Source: VBAT01 sp036520835 (GTDB lineage Bacteria; Bacteroidota; Bacteroidia; Chitinophagales; Chitinophagaceae). From it: a stretch of 35,214 nt of DNA. The translations under genes and the position numbers were made by a program. Position 1 is the stretch's first letter. The number at the start of each line of letters is the position of its first letter. The stretch is from positions 1-35,214 of the forward strand of contig DATDIX010000061.1 of assembly GCA_036520835.1 (NCBI GenBank). The letters are read 5' to 3'. Positions 32,156 through 35,214 of this stretch are shown piece by piece. The notes beneath the pieces are model-generated. The model had not been told where the DNA came from. It made no database searches and saw nothing but the letters and a program-made list of their open reading frames with translations.

Positions 32156-33196
32156 TTAATATCCCTTTCGTTTTTTTTTTAGTAAAGCGATACCGGATTC
32201 CTGCATGGAAAAATCTATTTTATTACCTATGTTGCCGGAAATAGCTTTTTCATAGACTATCGCAGCCGCAGCTACATCCTGCAAAGCCATTCCTGTACTA
32301 TCAAAAATGATGATCTCTTCTCCCGATTCCCGCCCCGGTTTTGTACCGGCAACGATCTCACCAAGTTCTGCATGAGCAGTAATACATTTATCCTGCGATG
32401 CCTGCGAACGATGCTGGAATTCCCCGATCTTTTTACTTTGCTCCAGTAAATCAACAACTACTTTGCCTGTCGCCAGTATTTCCGGGTAGAGTTCCTGTTT
32501 GCCTTCGCTATCAGCTCCTACGGCTGCAATAAATGTTCCCGGTCTTATATCTTCGGGGCGCAGGAATGGTTTCCTGGACGGAGTACAGGTAACACAAATA
32601 TCACTTCGTTTTGCTGCCTTACCAGGATCATCAACAACTGTCACCGGTATTTTTAATTCCCTGGAAAGTTTTTTTGCAAATAATTCAGCCTGTTGTTTAT
32701 TAATATCGAAAGCATAAATAGTCTCTAAGCGGCGTACTTCCATAAGCGATCTCAGCGATACTTCCCCCTGGTTGCCGCAACCACAGATTGTTACGATTTT
32801 TGAATCTTCCCGTGAAAGATATTTAGCAGCGACGGCTGTAGCAGCTCCTGTCCTTAAGATGGTGATCTCAATGGAATCCATCAGCGCAAGCAATCTTCCA
32901 TTTTCGGCATCGAAAACACTAACGATTCCCTGGATAGTGGGCAATCTGTTTGTTTTGCTGTTACCGGGAAAATTGGCATTTGTTTTTGCAACAAAATAAT
33001 TTCTGCCCAGGTTCAGGATTCCTGCTTTTATGTGAAACCCTCCCTGCGTCGCATGGATACCTAATATTCCCGGCGCAGAAGCTTTGCCGCAGGCATATAA
33101 ATTAAATGCCTGTTCAACGGCTGAAATACATTCTCCGATTGTCAGTAATCGGGCTACATCATGTCGCTGGAGCAGCAAAGTTTCTGTTGATTCCAT
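32156..33196 (-). CDS. Ornithine cyclodeaminase / mu-crystallin family enzyme
   Basis: This 346-residue NAD(P)-dependent protein has VAKTNANFPGN with Lys71, RTGAATAVAAKYL with Arg115, the dinucleotide motif ICGCGNQGEVS (Gly139-Gly144), and VGADSEGKQEL with Asp229, all at the family's usual positions. The family includes ornithine cyclodeaminase, alanine dehydrogenase of the archaeal type and other imine-reducing enzymes, so the substrate cannot be assigned. The GADxxGKxEL form is more like alanine dehydrogenase or mu-crystallin than true ornithine cyclodeaminase. It lies inside the chromate operon, 74 bases after the ChrB-AraC gene and 41 bases before the stand-alone chrB-like gene. Its link to chromate resistance is not evident from sequence. 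Confidence 0.88.
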   Translation of the reverse strand: MESTETLLLQRHDVARLLTIGECISAVEQAFNLYACGKASAPGILGIHATQGGFHIKAGILNLGRNYFVAKTNANFPGNSKTNRLPTIQGIVSVFDAENGRLLALMDSIEITILRTGAATAVAAKYLSREDSKIVTICGCGNQGEVSLRSLMEVRRLETIYAFDINKQQAELFAKKLSRELKIPVTVVDDPGKAAKRSDICVTCTPSRKPFLRPEDIRPGTFIAAVGADSEGKQELYPEILATGKVVVDLLEQSKKIGEFQHRSQASQDKCITAHAELGEIVAGTKPGRESGEEIIIFDSTGMALQDVAAAAIVYEKAISGNIGNKIDFSMQESGIALLKKKRKGY

Positions 33197-33270
33197 GCAG
33201 TAATTTCAATGCAATACTACCGGATCAGGGAAGGGGGAAATAGAACAGAAATGAACCTTTTGTACAAGGA

Positions 33271-34095
33271 TTACTTTTGTGATAATTTTTTACGGTAAAT
33301 CGAAGGATTCTGGCCGGTATTCTTTTTGAAGATCCGTGTAAAATGACTTTGATCAGAAAAACCGGTCAGGTAAGCAATATCAGTAAGCGAATAGGATTTG
33401 TTTTGCATGAGCTCAATTGCTTTTTCTATTCTTTGTTTACGGATATAATCTCCAAAGGATAAATCCTCGAAGTATTTAGAAAACTCCCGGGATAGATAGG
33501 ACGGGCTGATGGCGAGCCCTTTGGAAATTTCTTTCAGGCTTAAGTTGGTGTCAATATGATCCTGTATAATATCTTTCAGTTCCCGGGCCCAGCCTGGTAT
33601 TTTCTTTCCTTTCAGGTGCGTGTTGAAAACGTTGACGAGAAGATATTCGAAAGGTTGTTGTGTATGGGATTCCTTCTGTAAATATTTTGCCCAGCTGTAT
33701 AAGGCGTCATATAACAGCATTCCCTTTTCCAATAGTTCCTGGTCATCTTTGAAATTGTGCGCCAGTCCTGCCGAGATGGCCCATAAGCCTGGTGCCTGAA
33801 AAGCAAGATCGTGCCGATCCGTGTCTGCACCCCTTACAATTACCGCCATTGTTTGAACAGCAGCATCCTTTATTTTATATTCTTTGATCAATGCATCGAA
33901 GGTGCACAGGTTACCGTGATGCGAAAATTTTACATCCGGTATATCAAACGGGATAGCTTTTAGTTTTTTTGATTTTGGTATTACTTCTTTATACGGAACA
34001 TAAATAAACGCAGCATCCTTATCAATGAAATTTCTGATAAGCCAGGGACAGGCGATGCGGTCAATCTTGGGTCGTTCACGGGTGATCCATTTCAT
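33271..34095 (-). CDS. ChrB-domain / AraC-type transcriptional regulator fusion
   Basis: This 274-residue protein has a complete ChrB-like domain at residues 1-145 (KIDRIACPWLIRNF with Cys16, GNLCTFD with Cys64, VRGADTDRHDLAFQ). A linker follows, then an AraC-type double helix-turn-helix at about 168-270 (NLSLKEISKGLAISPSYLSREF; then YSLTDIAYLTGFSDQSHFTRIF). The usual AraC ending NPSIYRKK is present. Classical ChrB has its winged-helix DNA-binding part at the N-terminus and the sensor at the C-terminus; here the order is reversed and the DNA-binding family is different. As first gene of the operon with chrA, it is likely its chromate-responsive activator and perhaps autoregulates. Upstream on its strand TAACTTTA may be a -7 element, without a clear -33. 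Confidence 0.93.
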   Translation of the reverse strand: MKWITRERPKIDRIACPWLIRNFIDKDAAFIYVPYKEVIPKSKKLKAIPFDIPDVKFSHHGNLCTFDALIKEYKIKDAAVQTMAVIVRGADTDRHDLAFQAPGLWAISAGLAHNFKDDQELLEKGMLLYDALYSWAKYLQKESHTQQPFEYLLVNVFNTHLKGKKIPGWARELKDIIQDHIDTNLSLKEISKGLAISPSYLSREFSKYFEDLSFGDYIRKQRIEKAIELMQNKSYSLTDIAYLTGFSDQSHFTRIFKKNTGQNPSIYRKKLSQK

Positions 34096-34165
34096 AGATA
34101 TTTTGGAATAAAGTTACCGGAACCTTGGCTAATTTATCTTGTCTATTAGATGCGTTAACGATCGC

Positions 34166-34219
34166 TTAGCATAGATCGGGAAATAAAAGAAATGTCGAAG
34201 GTTTGGTGGATGTAGCCAT
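34166..34219 (-). pseudogene. 5' stub of the small membrane-protein gene
   Basis: Read on the minus strand from 34219, the first 14 codons (MATSTKPSTFLLFP) equal those of the intact gene at 29486-29920. The sequence then diverges into DLC and a stop. It is a truncated duplicate left at the junction of the chromate module. It is unlikely to produce a functional peptide, though the start region is intact and could be translated. Confidence 0.8.
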
Positions 34220-34254
34220 GGCAATTTTTTTGGAAAAGGAAATTAAAGATTTTT
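34178..34254. repeat. 77-bp direct repeat, right copy (next to tRNA-Arg)
   Basis: This is the partner of 29879-29955, with 73 of 77 identical positions and no gaps. The repeat ends 23 bases before the 3' end of the tRNA-Arg gene. Between the copies lies the chromate operon and nothing else. The high identity suggests a fairly recent event, or gene conversion between the copies. Confidence 0.9.
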
Positions 34255-34277
34255 TCTGAGAGGAGAAGATTGAAAAG

Positions 34278-34349
34278 TAGCCTCGACAGGAATCGAACCT
34301 GTATCTGGAGCTTCGGAAACTCTTATACTATCCATTGTACTACGAGGCC
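34278..34349 (-). tRNA. tRNA-Arg (anticodon CCG)
   Basis: On the minus strand the sequence folds as a full cloverleaf. The acceptor stem is GGCCTCG/CGAGGCT with one G-U pair. The D-arm is GTAC-AATGGATA-GTAT, the anticodon loop TTCCGAA gives CCG, and the T-arm is ACAGG-TTCGATT-CCTGT, ending in discriminator A. The anticodon stem has an A-C mismatch at its outer pair. CCA is not encoded. It reads the codon CGG. The chromate module inserted a short way downstream of its 3' end. Confidence 0.95.
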
Positions 34350-34373
34350 AGAACCAATTTGCTGATGCTATAA

Positions 34374-34441
34374 TTTGCTGATTTGCTAATGAAACGGTCA
34401 GAATTTGGAAACTCCTGGCAGCACATTGGCACATCAGCATA
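34374..34441. repeat. REP-like imperfect inverted repeat with TGCTGAT units
   Basis: The left arm (34374-34391, TTTGCTGATTTGCTAATG) pairs with the right arm (34424-34441, CATTGGCACATCAGCATA) at 15 of 18 positions, with a 32-base loop. Further TTTGCTGAT-like units lie just outside on the left (34359-34367), and GCACAT units on the right up to the MarC stop. It fills the gap between MarC and tRNA-Arg. It could be a mobile REP-like intergenic element or a terminator for MarC. Confidence 0.55.
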
Positions 34442-34449
34442 TTAGCACA

Positions 34450-35028
34450 TTATTTAATCAATTCAGGTGCATTGGTGGCAAAGATCTTAACGGCAATAGC
34501 CAGCAATATTACGCCAAAAAATTTACGTACGGCAATCATTCCTGCTGGTCCTAATAACCGTTGAATTAAGTTGAGGGATTTCAATACAATAAATACAATA
34601 ATGAGATTGAGAATGATGGCAATCAACACCGTTGTCTCCGTATAATTGGCCTTCAGCGACATAATAGTAGTAAGGGTTCCCGAACCGGCAATCAGCGGAA
34701 AAGCGATCGGCACCATCGTACTTGCCTTCGCATCTTTCTCGCTTTTGAATAATTCCAGGCCCAATACCATTTCCAATCCTAATATGAAAATTACAATCGA
34801 CCCACCCACCGCGAAGGATTTAATATCGAGACCCAAAATGCCAAGAAATTTTTCTCCCACATAAAGAAATAGAATCATTAAGGCTCCGGAGATCAGCGAT
34901 GCTTTTACTTCATTGATACCGCCCATTTTATTTTTTAGTGAAATCAAAATGGGTATTGAACCAACAATATCAATCACCGCGAATAATGTGAAGCTTACAG
35001 TAAGTAGTTCGTTGAGGTTGATGGACAT
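34450..35028 (-). CDS. MarC-family integral membrane protein
   Basis: This 192-residue MarC-family protein (UPF0056) has six hydrophobic segments. Family features are the N-terminal FTLFAVIDIVGSIPI and the central FPLIAGSGTLTTIM, a repeat-like pair of half-membrane motifs. MarC was once thought to affect multiple antibiotic resistance, but that was not upheld; the transport substrate is unknown. The stop codon lies at the outer edge of a REP-like hairpin. The next gene upstream on the same strand ends 28 bases away. Confidence 0.9.
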   Translation of the reverse strand: MSINLNELLTVSFTLFAVIDIVGSIPILISLKNKMGGINEVKASLISGALMILFLYVGEKFLGILGLDIKSFAVGGSIVIFILGLEMVLGLELFKSEKDAKASTMVPIAFPLIAGSGTLTTIMSLKANYTETTVLIAIILNLIIVFIVLKSLNLIQRLLGPAGMIAVRKFFGVILLAIAVKIFATNAPELIK

Positions 35029-35056
35029 TCAGGACTATTTTTGTAAAGGTAATCAT

Positions 35057-35214
35057 CTACCTTTCGTTCATCTTCATTTTTAATTCGAGTAGACAGGATC
35101 GGCATAAACAATCGTTGTATTTTTCTTCTATGAAAGTCTTTTCTTCAGGAGTGAAACTGATGCCGTTGCACTGGCAATCACTAATATTTTCTGTTTTGCA
35201 TTCAAAACTTTTAT
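35057..35214 (-). CDS. Cysteine-rich CWC-like protein, 3' part
   Basis: The minus-strand frame, open from the window edge to a TAG at 35057-35059, encodes 51 C-terminal residues: KSFECKTENISDCQCNGIS, then FTPEEKTFIEEKYNDC, then LCRSCLLELKMKMNER. The cysteine pattern C...CxC...CxCxxC matches the small cysteine-rich CWC family, whose members have about 60-90 residues and probably bind zinc. Only a few N-terminal residues should be missing. The family function is unknown to me. Confidence 0.75.
   Translation of the reverse strand, partial: KSFECKTENISDCQCNGISFTPEEKTFIEEKYNDCLCRSCLLELKMKMNER

Noticed and set aside
29879..34254. The 77-bp repeats as insertion-sequence ends or tRNA-type att sites
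   Set aside because: They are direct, not inverted, do not contain tRNA sequence, and no transposase or integrase is encoded between them. A host-gene duplication at the junction fits better.
1..35214. CRISPR arrays, rRNA genes, prophage or toxin-antitoxin genes
   Set aside because: No regularly spaced repeats, no rRNA-like sequence and no such protein families were seen on either strand.

Overview
The window looks like a Bacteroidota chromosome, probably a Chitinophagaceae-like member. The reasons are moderate GC, few Shine-Dalgarno sequences, several promoters of the Bacteroidota type (TTTG / TAnnTTTG), and gene families typical of that group: paired AsnB-like amidotransferases in a polysaccharide locus, CpsB-type PHP phosphatase, and a crtI-crtB-idi-crtZ-crtY carotenoid operon. 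I could not run database searches, so the taxon is an inference.

Region 1 (1 to about 23.3 kb, plus strand) is a surface or exopolysaccharide locus. It opens with a CDP-6-deoxysugar block: 3' end of rfbF, rfbG, an RmlC-like epimerase and an SDR reductase with His in place of the catalytic Lys. Next come a membrane-anchored transglutaminase-like protein overlapping an AsnB-like amidotransferase, an FkbM methyltransferase, an unrecognised protein, two GT4 glycosyltransferases, two SAM methyltransferases, a Wzy-like polytopic membrane protein, a second AsnB-like protein, a third GT4 and a PglD-like acyltransferase. After a clear terminator and a new promoter comes a compact unit: sugar formyltransferase, UDP-HexNAc 6-dehydrogenase, a UXS/ArnA-like SDR with decarboxylase-type residues, LegC/PglE-type aminotransferase, a phosphoglycosyl transferase with Asn at its nucleophile position, and a PHP-type tyrosine phosphatase. 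Together these could build a formylated or acetylated 4-amino (possibly 2,4-diamino) pentose and load it on a lipid carrier. No flippase or chain-length regulator lies inside the window.

Region 2 (23.3 to 29.5 kb, plus strand) is a carotenoid locus under a MerR-type regulator with a B12-binding domain carrying the Wx9EH and ExHxxG motifs of the CarH/LitR photoreceptors. It is followed by an ECF sigma factor with an excellent promoter inside an inverted repeat, then crtI, crtB, idi, crtZ and crtY. The encoded route runs from phytoene synthesis to zeaxanthin. crtE is not present here. crtY has no ATG, GTG or TTG start that keeps its dinucleotide-binding motif.

Region 3 (29.5 to 34.3 kb, minus strand) is a chromate-resistance module: a ChrB-domain/AraC fusion, an ornithine-cyclodeaminase-family enzyme, a stand-alone ChrB-like protein, a rhodanese-fold protein with an unusual CX5R loop, and the ChrA chromate transporter. 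It is bracketed by two near-identical 77-bp direct repeats that contain the 5' end of a small membrane-protein gene. One copy belongs to the intact gene and the other is a stub next to tRNA-Arg(CCG). This suggests insertion of the module with duplication of the junction. The ChrB-AraC fusion, the CX5R rhodanese and the flanking repeats are my best candidates for something undescribed.

The right end carries tRNA-Arg, a REP-like hairpin, a MarC-family membrane protein and the 3' end of a cysteine-rich CWC-type protein. No intergenic stretch exceeds 300 bases.
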